59,665 nt of DNA from Faecousia sp. GTDB lineage: Bacteria > Bacillota > Clostridia > Oscillospirales > Oscillospiraceae. A model generated the notes under the pieces. The model was not told where the DNA came from. It worked only from the letters and a program-made list of their open reading frames with translations, and did not search any database. The position numbers were made by a program, and so were the translations under genes. Location: contig JARIAT010000074.1 in NCBI GenBank assembly GCA_029257715.1, positions 1 through 59,665 of the forward strand, in the 5' to 3' direction. Of this stretch, positions 1 through 8,633 are shown piece after piece. Positions within the stretch are counted from its first letter, which is position 1. Each line of letters opens with the position of its first letter.

Positions 1-324
1 ACGCCGAATTTTCAGGGCAACGCCGTCATCAATTATACCGACCGGGAAACCCCTTGGACTCGTATCATTGAACACAAGTGGTTTGATCCCCACGATCAGC
101 CGCGCACAGTCATCTCCCGGGAATTCAGCTCCGAATGGAAGCCTGGGGATGAGCCGTATTACCCTGTCAACGATGAGAAAAACACAAATCTCTATCTGAG
201 TTATCGGCAGTTGGCCGAGCAGCAGTCCAATGTGATCTTCGGCGGACGGCTTGGAGAATATCGGTATTACGACATGGATGTCGTAATTGCCTCTGCCCTC
301 AGTCTATGCCAGAGCCTTCTCTAA
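1..324 (+). CDS. glf: UDP-galactopyranose mutase, C-terminal part (truncated by window edge)
   Basis: Open frame from base 1 to a TAA at 322-324, giving the last 107 residues of a protein. The translation contains NFQGNAVINYTDRETPWTR, followed by IEHKWFDP, VISREFSSEW and a terminal FGGRLGEYRYYDMD stretch. These match the C-terminal region of UDP-galactopyranose mutase, the FAD enzyme that converts UDP-galactopyranose to UDP-galactofuranose for cell-surface glycans. The RYYDMD part belongs to the conserved substrate/FAD-binding end of the family. The N-terminal Rossmann domain lies outside the window. A hairpin terminator follows about 30 bases after the stop, so the gene ends its transcription unit. 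Confidence 0.9.
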   Translation, partial: TPNFQGNAVINYTDRETPWTRIIEHKWFDPHDQPRTVISREFSSEWKPGDEPYYPVNDEKNTNLYLSYRQLAEQQSNVIFGGRLGEYRYYDMDVVIASALSLCQSLL

Positions 325-354
325 TTTTCCTCTCTGTCTATATTTATATAGTAT

Positions 355-392
355 CGCCCCGCAGTTCAAAAAACGCTGCGGGGCGGTTTCTT
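355..392 (+). terminator. Intrinsic terminator of glf
   Basis: Perfect 10-bp stem (355-364 with 376-385) rich in G and C, followed by a short T-rich run. It sits just after the glf stop. The rest of 393-503 shows nothing I can support. Confidence 0.75.
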
Positions 393-503
393 GTCAGACA
401 GCACCTGCCAGTGACGCAAAATCCCGTTTCCCCACTGTACACTCCAAAGGGTCTTTTCCCCCTTTCGGGTTGTGATGTTCGGTTTTCTCCAAAAATGTGC
501 ATC

Positions 504-532
504 TTGACGAGGGATGTTTCCTGTGCTAAAAT
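504..532 (+). promoter_or_regulatory. Sigma-A promoter of tRNA-Leu
   Basis: TTGACG at 504-509 and TAAAAT at 527-532 with 17-bp spacing. The tRNA begins 11 bases after the -10 box. Confidence 0.75.
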
Positions 533-543
533 ACAAACGCTGA

Positions 544-630
544 GTCGCTGTGGTGGAATCGGTAGACACAGGGGACTTAAAATCCCCCGATAGCGATATC
601 GTACGGGTTCGAGTCCCGTCAGCGGCACCA
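544..630 (+). tRNA. tRNA-Leu (anticodon TAA)
   Basis: 87-nt tRNA with a long variable arm. The 7-bp acceptor stem (544-550 with 620-626, one G-U pair), the anticodon loop CTTAAAA and the TTCGAGTC T-loop are all readable. CCA is encoded at 628-630. It reads UUA/UUG leucine codons and stands alone between its own promoter and terminator. Confidence 0.95.
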
Positions 631-670
631 AATTCCCCCCTCGTACATGATCTGCGAGGGGGAATTTTTT
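631..670 (+). terminator. Terminator of tRNA-Leu
   Basis: Inverted repeat AATTCCCCC...GGGGGAATT starting directly after the encoded CCA, followed by TTTTTTAT. Confidence 0.8.
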
Positions 671-703
671 ATATCTGATCGAATGTAGTTCTACGAACAT
701 CTA

Positions 704-742
704 ATATACAAAAAGGGATATCCTTCAGTGGATATCCCTTTT
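704..742 (-). terminator. Terminator of the rlmA-coaE operon
   Basis: Perfect 13-bp stem (711-723 with 730-742) with a 6-nt loop. On the minus strand it is followed by CTTTTTGTAT. It lies 5 bases past the coaE stop and could also work from the other side. Confidence 0.8.
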
Positions 743-747
743 CTGAT

Positions 748-1329
748 TCAATTTATTTCGCGCAGAAGTTTTTCCACAAAGCTGTGACAGAGCTGTTGAA
801 ACGCAGCTATGCTTCCCTCGTTTCGCAGCACATGATCGCAGCATTGCGTATAGAATGCTTCCGGCTTCTGCGCCGCAATCCGAGATCTGGCATATGCCTC
901 CGAGATCCCGTCTCTACTCATCAGCCGCCTGACGCGATCCTCCAGCGGTGCTGTCACCGCAACCGTTGTGTCGCAAAGCTCTGCCAAGCCCCCCTCAAAC
1001 AGGGCAATGGCATCAATCGCCGCCAAACCCGGTTTTGTCTCCAGACGGCGCAGAACCTCCGCCTTCACCGCGCGGTGAGTAATCGCATTCAACTCGAGTA
1101 GTGCTTTTTCATCGGAAAACACAATCTCACCCAGCTTTTTTCGGTTCAGCATGCCGTTTTCCACCACATTCGGAAACCTGCTTTCGATGGCATCCAGCAG
1201 TCGCCGGTCCTGCACCAGAAGGGTATGATAAATCTCGTCGCAGTCGAGGATCATTCCGCCATGGGCTTTGATTTCCTGCAACAGTGTTGTTTTTCCGCAG
1301 CCCGTGCCGCCTGTAATCCCAAGAATCAT
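748..1329 (-). CDS. coaE: Dephospho-CoA kinase
   Basis: 193 residues. It phosphorylates the 3'-hydroxyl of dephospho-CoA with ATP, the last step of coenzyme A synthesis, in the cytosol. Seen: N-terminal MILGITGGTGCGKTT, a P-loop at residues 7-14, then DCDEIYH and LNAITHRAV, all usual landmarks of CoaE, and a normal length for the family. The open frame runs further upstream, but the start chosen here (ATG 1329-1327) overlaps the stop of the preceding tsaC/sua5 gene in an ATGA arrangement and puts the P-loop at the usual distance from the N-terminus. This indicates translational coupling. It is the last gene of a four-gene leftward operon. Confidence 0.93.
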   Translation of the reverse strand: MILGITGGTGCGKTTLLQEIKAHGGMILDCDEIYHTLLVQDRRLLDAIESRFPNVVENGMLNRKKLGEIVFSDEKALLELNAITHRAVKAEVLRRLETKPGLAAIDAIALFEGGLAELCDTTVAVTAPLEDRVRRLMSRDGISEAYARSRIAAQKPEAFYTQCCDHVLRNEGSIAAFQQLCHSFVEKLLREIN

Positions 1330-2369
1330 TCCGTTTCCCCGATCTCTTCGGCATTTATGATATGGAATCCTGCGGCTTTCTTCAGACGGTTCTGCACCGC
1401 ATACGCAACACCGCCGCCCTCCGGGCATCGGGCAAAGACCCGATGGATCGCAGGATCGTCCAGCACCCGAAGGGCGTCAAACAGTCCTGCGGACAGGGTC
1501 GGAACGTCGTCCTCCCGTCCATAGGCCAGGGGATTGCAGTCCGAATAGAGTCCAAGTTCCTCCTCAAAGCAGAGAACCCGATCTCCGGATTCATAAAAAT
1601 GGTGGATGTATTCCGAAGCCTTCTCCCGACTGCCGGAGATAATCACCACCGGTGCCTGGGGCGCATAGTGGCGATACTTCATCCCTGGGGCCTTGACCAC
1701 CTGAGTGGGATCAATCTGTCCGGTAACAGCTTCATCCACCACCAATTCTCCCAGCACGGCACGGAGCTGTTCCGGTGTAATTCCGCCGGGACGGAGCAGT
1801 CGAGCAGGTTTCTCCGTCAGATCAATGATGGTCGATTCCACACCGACCCGGCAGGGCCCGTCATCCACCACGGCCTCAATCCGGCCGTCGTGATCGTGAA
1901 GCACGTGGTCCGCCGTGGTTGTGGAGGGTTTTCCGGAGATATTGGCAGAAGGTGCCGCAATCGGCACACCGGCCTTGCGGATAATCGCCCGGGTCACCTT
2001 GCAGTCCGGGCAGCGGATTCCAACCGTATCAAGGCCGCCGGTGGTACGCTTCGGAACCACGTCCCGGGCCGGAAGCACCATGGTCATCGGACCCGGCCAG
2101 AATTTTTCCGCCAGCATATAGGCCTCCGGCGGAATATCCTTCGCAAACCGCTCCATTTCGGCCGGGTCTGCCACATGGAGAATCAGAGGGTTATCCTGAG
2201 GACGACCCTTGACCTCAAAAATATGGGCAACCGCCTGCTCATTCAGGCCGTTGGCTCCCAGACCGTAGACCGTCTCTGTTGGGATTGCAACGAGGCCGCC
2301 GGCCCGGATAATCTCCGCCGCAATTTCCGGAGTTTCCGGATCCCGGGCGGAAAGCTTCAGGGTTTTCAT
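1326..2369 (-). CDS. Threonylcarbamoyl-AMP synthase, Sua5/YwlC type
   Basis: 347 residues. It makes threonylcarbamoyl-AMP from threonine, bicarbonate and ATP, the precursor of the t6A37 modification of ANN-decoding tRNAs. The N-terminal YrdC domain shows IPTETVYGLGA (29-39), KGRP (54-57) and PSANISGKPS (about 140-149), the nucleotide and threonine-binding elements. The extra ~100 residues at the end are the Sua5 domain, so this is the long YwlC/Sua5 form rather than short TsaC. It lies between prfA and coaE. In Bacillus the homologue ywlC also lies near prfA, which supports the call. Confidence 0.92.
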   Translation of the reverse strand: MKTLKLSARDPETPEIAAEIIRAGGLVAIPTETVYGLGANGLNEQAVAHIFEVKGRPQDNPLILHVADPAEMERFAKDIPPEAYMLAEKFWPGPMTMVLPARDVVPKRTTGGLDTVGIRCPDCKVTRAIIRKAGVPIAAPSANISGKPSTTTADHVLHDHDGRIEAVVDDGPCRVGVESTIIDLTEKPARLLRPGGITPEQLRAVLGELVVDEAVTGQIDPTQVVKAPGMKYRHYAPQAPVVIISGSREKASEYIHHFYESGDRVLCFEEELGLYSDCNPLAYGREDDVPTLSAGLFDALRVLDDPAIHRVFARCPEGGGVAYAVQNRLKKAAGFHIINAEEIGETE

Positions 2370-2395
2370 AATGGCATCCTTCTTCTCTTTATAGA

Positions 2396-3463
2396 TTAGG
2401 CTTGGGCGTTCTGGAGCTTTTCCGCCTGATCGGCAGTTGCCAGAGCGTCAATAATTTCGTCGATATCGCCGTCCATCACCGAATCAATCCGATAAAGGGT
2501 CAGATTGACCCGATGGTCAGTTACTCGGCCCTGTGGAAAATTATAGGTGCGAATCCGTTCATTGCGCATACCGGAGCCAATCTGGCTGCGGCGCATACCG
2601 GTGACCTCTGAGCTGACACGTTCCTGTTCAATCTCATAGAGCTTGGAGGCCAGCATCCGCATACACTTTTCACGGTTCTGCACCTGACTCCGCTCTTCCT
2701 GACAGGCAACCACAATCCCCGTGGGCTTGTGGATCAAGCGAACCGCAGAGGATGTTTTGTTAACATGCTGACCGCCGGCACCGGACGCGCGGTAAACCTG
2801 CATTTCGATGTCCGCTGGGTTAATCTGAACATCCACCTCTTCCATTTCAGGAAGAACCGCCACCGTAGCGGTGGAGGTATGAACCCGTCCGCCGGACTCC
2901 GTTTCCGGCACACGCTGAACCCGATGGACACCGGATTCGTATTTGAGTCGGGAATAGGCGCCCCGACCGTTGATGACGAAATCGGCCTCCTTGACACCGC
3001 CAAGCTCGGTTTCATTGTAGTTCATCAGTTCAATATTCCATCCTTTGCGCGCAGCATACATGGAATACATCCGGAACAGGCTGTGTGCAAACAGTGCGCT
3101 TTCTTCTCCGCCGACACCGCCGCGGATTTCCACAATTACGCTCTTTTCATCATTGGGGTCCTTCGGCAGCAGCAAAAGCTGAAGCTCCCGATAAAGCTCC
3201 TCCTGCCGCTGTTTTGCCGCCTGAAATGTCTCCTGGCAGAACTCCTTCATCTCAGGGTCACTCATCAGCTCCTCTGCATCTGCCTGTTCCTGCTGTGCGG
3301 CAAGATATGCCCGAAAGCACTCGACTATCGGCTCCATATCACTTTTTTCCCGCAGGAGCTTTGCCGCCTTTTTGGGATCGGCGTAAAAATCCGGCTGCTC
3401 CGACTTGGCACACAGCTCTTCATAGCGGCTCTCCACCGCTTTCAGTTTTTCAATCATATTCAT
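2396..3463 (-). CDS. prfA: Peptide chain release factor 1
   Basis: 355 residues, full family length. It recognises UAA and UAG stop codons in the ribosomal A site and triggers peptide release. Seen: GGVGGEES in domain 1-2, a P-x-T codon-reading motif as PET at residues 186-188 (RF1-type, not the SPF of RF2), and the catalytic GGQ at 230-232 within GAGGQHVNKTSSAVR. The start ATG fits the family N-terminus. It is the second gene of the leftward operon, 26 bases before the tsaC/sua5 start. Confidence 0.97.
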   Translation of the reverse strand: MNMIEKLKAVESRYEELCAKSEQPDFYADPKKAAKLLREKSDMEPIVECFRAYLAAQQEQADAEELMSDPEMKEFCQETFQAAKQRQEELYRELQLLLLPKDPNDEKSVIVEIRGGVGGEESALFAHSLFRMYSMYAARKGWNIELMNYNETELGGVKEADFVINGRGAYSRLKYESGVHRVQRVPETESGGRVHTSTATVAVLPEMEEVDVQINPADIEMQVYRASGAGGQHVNKTSSAVRLIHKPTGIVVACQEERSQVQNREKCMRMLASKLYEIEQERVSSEVTGMRRSQIGSGMRNERIRTYNFPQGRVTDHRVNLTLYRIDSVMDGDIDEIIDALATADQAEKLQNAQA

Positions 3464-3493
3464 TCTCCATATCCGTCATCCCGCAAAGCGGAA

Positions 3494-4303
3494 TTATAAA
3501 GTATATTCGGGGCGATAGACATTGATGACCACGCTGGCCCGATCATGCAGAACCGTCGTCTGCTCCAGACGAGCAGCGCCCTCTGCGCTGATGCGCCAGA
3601 AGTGGGGTGTCATGGACAAAAGATTCCGAATCTGTTCCCCCTGCGCCGTAAATTCAAAGGACAGCGGCTTACTCTCCACCAGTGCAAATCCCGGAAGTTC
3701 CGGAACGGAATCTTTCTCTTTCAGAAGAATTTCCGGATATATGATGGATTTCAACCCCATCAGATGATCCTGCGCCGCCAGCACCTGAATAAAAATTCCG
3801 TCTTTTTTCAGGACTCTGTGAAACTCCTCCGGCATGGTCAGGGCAAACATACTCATCAGCACCCCCGCCGCATGATCCGCCACAGGAAGATGGGATGCGG
3901 TTCCGCAGATCCATGTGGCATCCTTGTATTTTGCGGCAGCGCAGCGGACTGCCTCTTTGGAAATATCCAGTCCAGTCAGACTGCTTCCCAGCACTTGGGC
4001 CGCTTTGGTTCCATAGTATCCCTCACCGCATCCCACATCCAAAATCTCTCCGTGACCGTCGGCGCGCTGCGCCGCCTCACAGACTCCGCGGACAATGGGC
4101 GCATAGGCTCCGGTTTCGAGAAAGCTCCGCCGGGACAGCACCTGCTCCCGGGTATCTCCGGGATGAAGGGAATGTTTCTGCTGGACAGGCAGCAGATTTA
4201 CATATCCCTGCCGGGCAATGTCAAAACTGTGCGCACGTTCGCAGCACCAGCTTTTTCCCTCCCGATGGAGGGTGCTTCCGCAGATCGGGCAGATCAGCTC
4301 CAT
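3494..4303 (-). CDS. 23S rRNA guanine-N1 methyltransferase, RlmA/TlrB family
   Basis: 269 residues. Family members methylate N1 of G745 or G748 in 23S rRNA with S-adenosylmethionine. Seen: N-terminal zinc site C5-x2-C8...C21-x3-H25, the family signature QGYVNLLP near residue 35, and a class I SAM motif LDVGCGEGYYG around 88-98. Which of the two guanines is modified cannot be told from the sequence. It is the first gene of the operon rlmA-prfA-tsaC/sua5-coaE, with its own sigma-A promoter upstream. Confidence 0.88.
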   Translation of the reverse strand: MELICPICGSTLHREGKSWCCERAHSFDIARQGYVNLLPVQQKHSLHPGDTREQVLSRRSFLETGAYAPIVRGVCEAAQRADGHGEILDVGCGEGYYGTKAAQVLGSSLTGLDISKEAVRCAAAKYKDATWICGTASHLPVADHAAGVLMSMFALTMPEEFHRVLKKDGIFIQVLAAQDHLMGLKSIIYPEILLKEKDSVPELPGFALVESKPLSFEFTAQGEQIRNLLSMTPHFWRISAEGAARLEQTTVLHDRASVVINVYRPEYTL

Positions 4304-4340
4304 AATCCTCGCTCCTGTTCTCGATAAAATCTCAATTTAT

Positions 4341-4369
4341 ATCATACCCTAATTCTGCCCCATCGTCAA
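4341..4369 (-). promoter_or_regulatory. Sigma-A promoter of the rlmA operon
   Basis: On the minus strand TTGACG (4369-4364), 17 bp, TATGAT (4346-4341). It sits about 40 bases before the rlmA start and is divergent from the promoter at 4474. Confidence 0.65.
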
Positions 4370-4473
4370 ACGAATTCTTCTGAAAATCAGAATATTCCCA
4401 TGGTTTTCCCCTCTTTTATGCGATCTCACCGTCTATCAATTGTAAACCATTTTGAAATAATCCTCCGTACTGC

Positions 4474-4502
4474 TTGCGCAATGTCCCACATAACATTATA
4501 AT
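4474..4502 (+). promoter_or_regulatory. Sigma-A promoter of the lipid kinase gene
   Basis: TTGCGC at 4474-4479, 17 bp, TATAAT at 4497-4502. Confidence 0.55.
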
Positions 4503-4542
4503 GAAAAAATAACGATGGATTAAATTGGAAGAGGTGCACCCC

Positions 4543-5424
4543 ATGCAGAAAATGCTGTTTATTCTCAACCCCTGTGCCGGAACCCGGCGAGCCAACCGGC
4601 TGCTGCCGGAAATCCTCGCCCTGTTCAATTCTGCCGGATACGAGGTTGCGGCCTATGTCACCTCCGGCATCGGCGATGGGATTCGGATTACCGAGCGGCG
4701 TGCCGCAGACTTTGATGTCGTTGTCTGTGCCGGCGGCGACGGAACCCTGAACGAAATCATTACGGGAATGCTCCGCTGCGGGGCGAAAAAGCCCATCGGC
4801 TACATCCCCTGCGGCTCCACCAATGATTTTGCCGCCAGTCTCAAAATCCCCTCGAACATCATGCAGGCCGCACAGGCCATTCTCGACGGAACCCCCACCC
4901 CCTACGATGTGGGCAAATTCGGGGAACGATATTTTTCTTATGTGGCTTCCTTCGGTGCCTTCACCAAGGCCTCCTATTCTACGCCGCAGAATATCAAAAA
5001 CGCACTGGGGCATCTGGCCTATGTTCTGGAGGGAATTCAGGAAATCCCTCAGATCCGCAAAATTCATGCCCGATTTGAGTCCGACGGGAACATCATTGAG
5101 GACGACTTCCTTTTCGGCGCCATCTCCAATTCCACCTCTGTGGGTGGTGTGCTGACCCTCAATCCAAAGCTTGTGGATCTTCAGGACGGCAAGTTTGAGC
5201 TGCTGCTGGTGCGGATGCCAAGAGATATGGCCGAGCTTGCCGAGTGTATTGCTGCCCTGCGGGAGCAGAAATACACCTGCGGTGCCATTACCTTCCAGTC
5301 CTTCTCCAATCTCACCATCTATTCGGATTCCTCCATGCCATGGACACTTGACGGCGAGAAGGAGCAGGGACACGACTGCATTCAGGTAGAAAATCTTCAG
5401 CACGCCGTTTCTCTCATCCTATAA
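4543..5424 (+). CDS. Diacylglycerol/lipid kinase family protein (DagK/YegS type)
   Basis: 293 residues. Members phosphorylate diacylglycerol or related lipids at the membrane face with ATP, recycling lipid products of cell-wall polymer synthesis. Seen: LFILNPCAGTRRA at the N-terminus, the nucleotide-binding GGDGTLNE at residues 64-71 and GYIPCGSTNDFA at about 87-97, all diagnostic for the DAGK catalytic domain. The start follows GGAAGAGGTG by 6 bases; an in-frame TTG 18 bases earlier would put that ribosome site inside the gene. The actual lipid substrate is not determinable. The Nudix gene follows at 26 bases and is probably cotranscribed. Confidence 0.85.
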   Translation: MQKMLFILNPCAGTRRANRLLPEILALFNSAGYEVAAYVTSGIGDGIRITERRAADFDVVVCAGGDGTLNEIITGMLRCGAKKPIGYIPCGSTNDFAASLKIPSNIMQAAQAILDGTPTPYDVGKFGERYFSYVASFGAFTKASYSTPQNIKNALGHLAYVLEGIQEIPQIRKIHARFESDGNIIEDDFLFGAISNSTSVGGVLTLNPKLVDLQDGKFELLLVRMPRDMAELAECIAALREQKYTCGAITFQSFSNLTIYSDSSMPWTLDGEKEQGHDCIQVENLQHAVSLIL

Positions 5425-5450
5425 AAAGGACGATAAAAAGGAGATTTTTC

Positions 5451-5921
5451 ATGCTTAACACAACACTGTGCTATGTGACCCGCGGCAATCAGGTTCTGAT
5501 GCTTCATCGGGTGAAGAAGAAAAACGATATCAATAAAGATAAGTGGATTGGCATTGGCGGAAAATTTGAGGGGGATGAGTCCCCGGATGAGTGCCTTCTG
5601 CGAGAAGCGAAGGAAGAAACAGGCCTGACCCTCACCAGCTGGCAGTGCCGCGGTGTGGTTACTTTTTTGACGGAAAATCCCGGAGAAGGTGAATTTATGT
5701 ACCTGTTCACCGCTGACGGATTTGAAGGAGAACTCAAAGAATGTGACGAGGGCGATCTTCAATGGGTGGAGCGGGATTTTCTCGATGCGCTTCCTAAATG
5801 GGAGGGAGACCGAATATTTCTGGATCTTTTATGGCGGAACGAACCATTTTTCCTGCTCAAGCTCCGCTATGACCACGGGCATTTGATGGAGGCCGTCCTA
5901 AACGGCAGGAAAATAACGTAA
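5451..5921 (+). CDS. Nudix hydrolase, 8-oxo-dGTP diphosphatase-like
   Basis: 156 residues. Nudix enzymes hydrolyse nucleoside diphosphate-linked compounds with Mg2+. A complete Nudix box occupies residues 37-59 (G-x5-E-x7-REAKEETGL), with E52, E55 and E56 as metal ligands. The N-terminal ATLCY-like strand and the GIGGKFEGDES entry resemble Firmicutes MutT-like 8-oxo-dGTP phosphatases, so sanitation of oxidised nucleotides is plausible but not proven. It is the second gene of the unit started at the 4474 promoter, preceded by AAAAGGAGA, and closed by a terminator directly after the stop. Confidence 0.88.
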   Translation: MLNTTLCYVTRGNQVLMLHRVKKKNDINKDKWIGIGGKFEGDESPDECLLREAKEETGLTLTSWQCRGVVTFLTENPGEGEFMYLFTADGFEGELKECDEGDLQWVERDFLDALPKWEGDRIFLDLLWRNEPFFLLKLRYDHGHLMEAVLNGRKIT

Positions 5922-5926
5922 GAAAG

Positions 5927-5957
5927 CGGAGAGAATTTTGGGTTCTCTCCGTTTTTT
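5927..5957 (+). terminator. Terminator after the Nudix gene
   Basis: 9-bp stem (5927-5935 with 5943-5951) followed by TTTTTT. Confidence 0.8.
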
Positions 5958-5958
5958 A

Positions 5959-5987
5959 TTGCATTTTTGGTCAATAACAAGTATGAT
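5959..5987 (+). promoter_or_regulatory. Sigma-A promoter of the BMP-like gene
   Basis: TTGCAT at 5959-5964, 17 bp, TATGAT at 5982-5987. It begins directly after the preceding terminator's T run. Confidence 0.55.
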
Positions 5988-6024
5988 GAAGAAAAGATAT
6001 CTCATCAATCAGGAGGGTCAGTGT

Positions 6025-7971
6025 ATGGCAGTCAAATATCAGGAAGCATTGGAAGAATATAAGCAGGCCCTGAAGCAGGGACAGAAGGAATATAAAGAAC
6101 TTCTGGCCAGTGGAAAAAATCCAAATCCAAAGGTTCTGACCGATATCGTCGGTGAACAGGCCGCGGATATGAGCCAGTATGTCGGTCTTGTGGAAATTCC
6201 CACAGAGCGGATTGTCGGCACCAAAACCGCCGGCCGGATCTCGGCATTTACCGCCAACTTCAGCCCTCTGCTGGATCAGAAAAGCGAGTTTGCGACCAAA
6301 TGGATTCGGCTGTGCATGGCCCACCTGAGCGACGAGGGAATCCGTGACCCCATCGTCTGTTACGAATATCTCGGCAGCTTCTATGTGCAGGAGGGCAATA
6401 AGCGTGTGAGCGTTCTGCGACACTACGGTGCCGCCAGAATTCCCGGAATTGTCTATCGGATTATGCCCCCCGTCAGCGACGACCCAAGAGTAAAAGCATA
6501 CCACGAGTTTCTCGACTGGTATAAGCTTACGGGGATTTATGATGTGCAGTTCTCCCAGCCCGGCGGATATGCCAAGCTGACCAAAGCCATCGGCATGGCT
6601 CCCGGTCAGGAATGGACCGAAGCAAACCGCCGCCGGTTCCGGGCTTATTTTCAGTATTTCCGGGACGCTTTTTACGCACAGGGCGGTGCCGAACTGTTTG
6701 TTCAGCCGGAAGATGCCCTGCTGCTGTGGCTGGAGCTTTATCCCTATTCCGATCTCGGCACAAGAAGTCCTGCCTCTATTCAGAAAACTCTGGAGCTTAT
6801 GTGGGATAACCTCATCGCCATCTCTACCCCTGACCCTGTTGTTCGGACAGAGCCGCCTGCCGAAGCAAAGCAGGGTCTGTTCAGCAAGATGATTCGTCCT
6901 GACTATCTCAGTGTGGCCTTCATCCATCAGGGGGATGCGGAAACCTCCTCCTGGACCCATGCCCACGAAACCGGACGGAAGTATTTGGAAAGTGTTCTCG
7001 GAAATCAGGTTGTCACGCACTGCTATTTCCATGCCGACACCCCTGAGAGGGTCGAAGAGCTGATGCAGTATGCCATTGAGGCCGGTGCCGATGTGATTTT
7101 CACCACCACCCCACAGATGATCGTCCCCAGTCTGAAAATTTCCATCGAAAACCCAAAAGTCAAAGTCCTCAACTGCTCTGTGCATATGCCCTATTCCACC
7201 GTCCGCACCTATTACAGCCGTGTGTACGAGGGCAAATTTATCACCGGTGCCATCGCCGGTGCCATGGCTGACCACAACCGCATCGGCTATGTGGGCTCTT
7301 ACCCGATTCACGGTGTTCCCGCCGCCATCAATGCCTTTGCGCTGGGTGTTCAGATGACCAATCCCCGGGCTGTCATCGACCTCAAATGGTCGTGTATGGA
7401 GGGAAACCCCACCGAGGAATTCCTCTCCAGCGGCATCCGTGTCATCTCCAACCGTGATACCCCCGTGGAGGATCAGATCTTCACCGAATTCGGAACCTAT
7501 ATCTATGGGGACAATGACGAAGTCATTCCGCTCGGCTCTCCGGTCTGGATCTGGGGAAAATTCTACGAGCATGTGGTCCGGTCCATTCTCGATGGTTCCT
7601 GGGAAACCGACAAAACCGGTCAGGCCGTCAACTACTGGTGGGGCATGAGCAGCGACGTCATCGATGTCACCCTCTCCGATCAGCTGCCCGACGGTGTGCG
7701 GTATATGGCAAATCTACTGCGCGACGGAATCCGTCTGGGCGCTATCGATCCCTTCGACCGGCGCATCGTGGCACAGAATGGAACCGTCATCAATGACGGC
7801 ACGAGAAAGCTCACCCCCGATGACCTGCTCCACTGTGACTGGCTCTGTGAGAATATCCATGGCTCCTTCCCCACCTACGACGAAATTCTGCCCATCTCCC
7901 GCTCCATGGTCAAGGTGCTGGGAATCTATTCCGAAGAAGAAATCCACAATAACGAGGAGGTCTCCCCGTGA
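6025..7971 (+). CDS. Cytosolic BMP/PnrA-like binding protein with N-terminal ParB-like segment
   Basis: 648 residues from an ATG placed 8 bases after AGGAGGG. No signal peptide or lipobox is visible, so it appears to stay in the cytosol. Residues 1-45 are charged and helical. Around 118-135 lies FYVQEGNKRVSVLRHYGA, resembling the ParB/sulfiredoxin-type EGNKR motif. From about residue 290 the protein resembles the basic membrane protein/PnrA nucleoside-binding fold: VAFIHQGDAETSSWTHAHE, then GADVIFTTTPQMIVPSL, and AIAGAMADHNRIGYVGSYPI. Family PnrA proteins are normally secreted lipoproteins of ABC transporters. Here there are no transporter genes, and the next gene (GTGA overlap) is a metallophosphoesterase. 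The function is not known. Binding a purine nucleoside or related signal inside the cell is an inference. Confidence 0.75.
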   Translation: MAVKYQEALEEYKQALKQGQKEYKELLASGKNPNPKVLTDIVGEQAADMSQYVGLVEIPTERIVGTKTAGRISAFTANFSPLLDQKSEFATKWIRLCMAHLSDEGIRDPIVCYEYLGSFYVQEGNKRVSVLRHYGAARIPGIVYRIMPPVSDDPRVKAYHEFLDWYKLTGIYDVQFSQPGGYAKLTKAIGMAPGQEWTEANRRRFRAYFQYFRDAFYAQGGAELFVQPEDALLLWLELYPYSDLGTRSPASIQKTLELMWDNLIAISTPDPVVRTEPPAEAKQGLFSKMIRPDYLSVAFIHQGDAETSSWTHAHETGRKYLESVLGNQVVTHCYFHADTPERVEELMQYAIEAGADVIFTTTPQMIVPSLKISIENPKVKVLNCSVHMPYSTVRTYYSRVYEGKFITGAIAGAMADHNRIGYVGSYPIHGVPAAINAFALGVQMTNPRAVIDLKWSCMEGNPTEEFLSSGIRVISNRDTPVEDQIFTEFGTYIYGDNDEVIPLGSPVWIWGKFYEHVVRSILDGSWETDKTGQAVNYWWGMSSDVIDVTLSDQLPDGVRYMANLLRDGIRLGAIDPFDRRIVAQNGTVINDGTRKLTPDDLLHCDWLCENIHGSFPTYDEILPISRSMVKVLGIYSEEEIHNNEEVSP

Positions 7972-8633
7972 AAATTCTTGCCGTTTCAGACGAAGAATGT
8001 CAGGCGCTGTGGGATTACTACATTCCCGGCAGGCTCAAGGATTACGATTTAATCCTCTCCAGCGGCGATCTGAAGGCTTCTTATCTATCATTTCTCGTAA
8101 CAATGGGACATGCCCCCGTATTCTATGTCCATGGAAATCACGACACATCTTATAACGAATTCCCTCCCGAAGGATGCGACAGCATCGACGGAAAGCTCGT
8201 GATTTTCAACGGTCTGCGCATTCTGGGACTGGGCGGCTGCCGGCGGTATCACCCCGGCGACCACCAATATACCGAACGCCAGATGCGAAAACGAATCAAA
8301 AAGCTTCGCTGGGAAATTCGCAAGGCCGGCGGCGTGGATATCGTTGTCACCCATGCCCCCCCAATGGGGTTTGGAGATGACGACGATATTGCCCATCGGG
8401 GCTTTGAGTCGCTGCTGCGGTTTATCGACCGATACCATCCCCAATATCTGCTCCATGGTCACATTCACCTGAGCTATGGACAGGATCAGACCCGGGTACG
8501 TGAATACAACGGCACAAAAATCATCAATGTTTTTGAGCGCTATACCCTCGACATTGAACCACCGGAAAATCCCGGCGGGATTTACGGAAAATGTCCGCCT
8601 TTTCTCCGGAAATTGTTAAAAATATCCTATTGA
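7968..8633 (+). CDS. Metallophosphoesterase family protein
   Basis: 221 residues. Calcineurin-like phosphoesterase with most metal motifs visible: SSGDL near residue 32, YVHGNHD near 56, VVTHAPP near 127 and LLHGHIHLSYG near 163. The usual first D-x-H motif is altered: the N-terminus reads VSDEEC, lacking the histidine, which may affect one metal site. The start is a GTG overlapping the stop of the preceding BMP-like gene (GTGA), showing tight coupling. The substrate cannot be told. Residues 90-110 carry a basic stretch (RQMRKRIKKLR). A consensus promoter for rpsF begins within the last bases of this gene. Confidence 0.85.
   Translation: MKILAVSDEECQALWDYYIPGRLKDYDLILSSGDLKASYLSFLVTMGHAPVFYVHGNHDTSYNEFPPEGCDSIDGKLVIFNGLRILGLGGCRRYHPGDHQYTERQMRKRIKKLRWEIRKAGGVDIVVTHAPPMGFGDDDDIAHRGFESLLRFIDRYHPQYLLHGHIHLSYGQDQTRVREYNGTKIINVFERYTLDIEPPENPGGIYGKCPPFLRKLLKISY

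Noticed and set aside
6025..7971. Ordinary ABC transporter solute-binding lipoprotein
   Set aside because: No signal peptide, lipobox or transporter genes, and there is an extra N-terminal domain.
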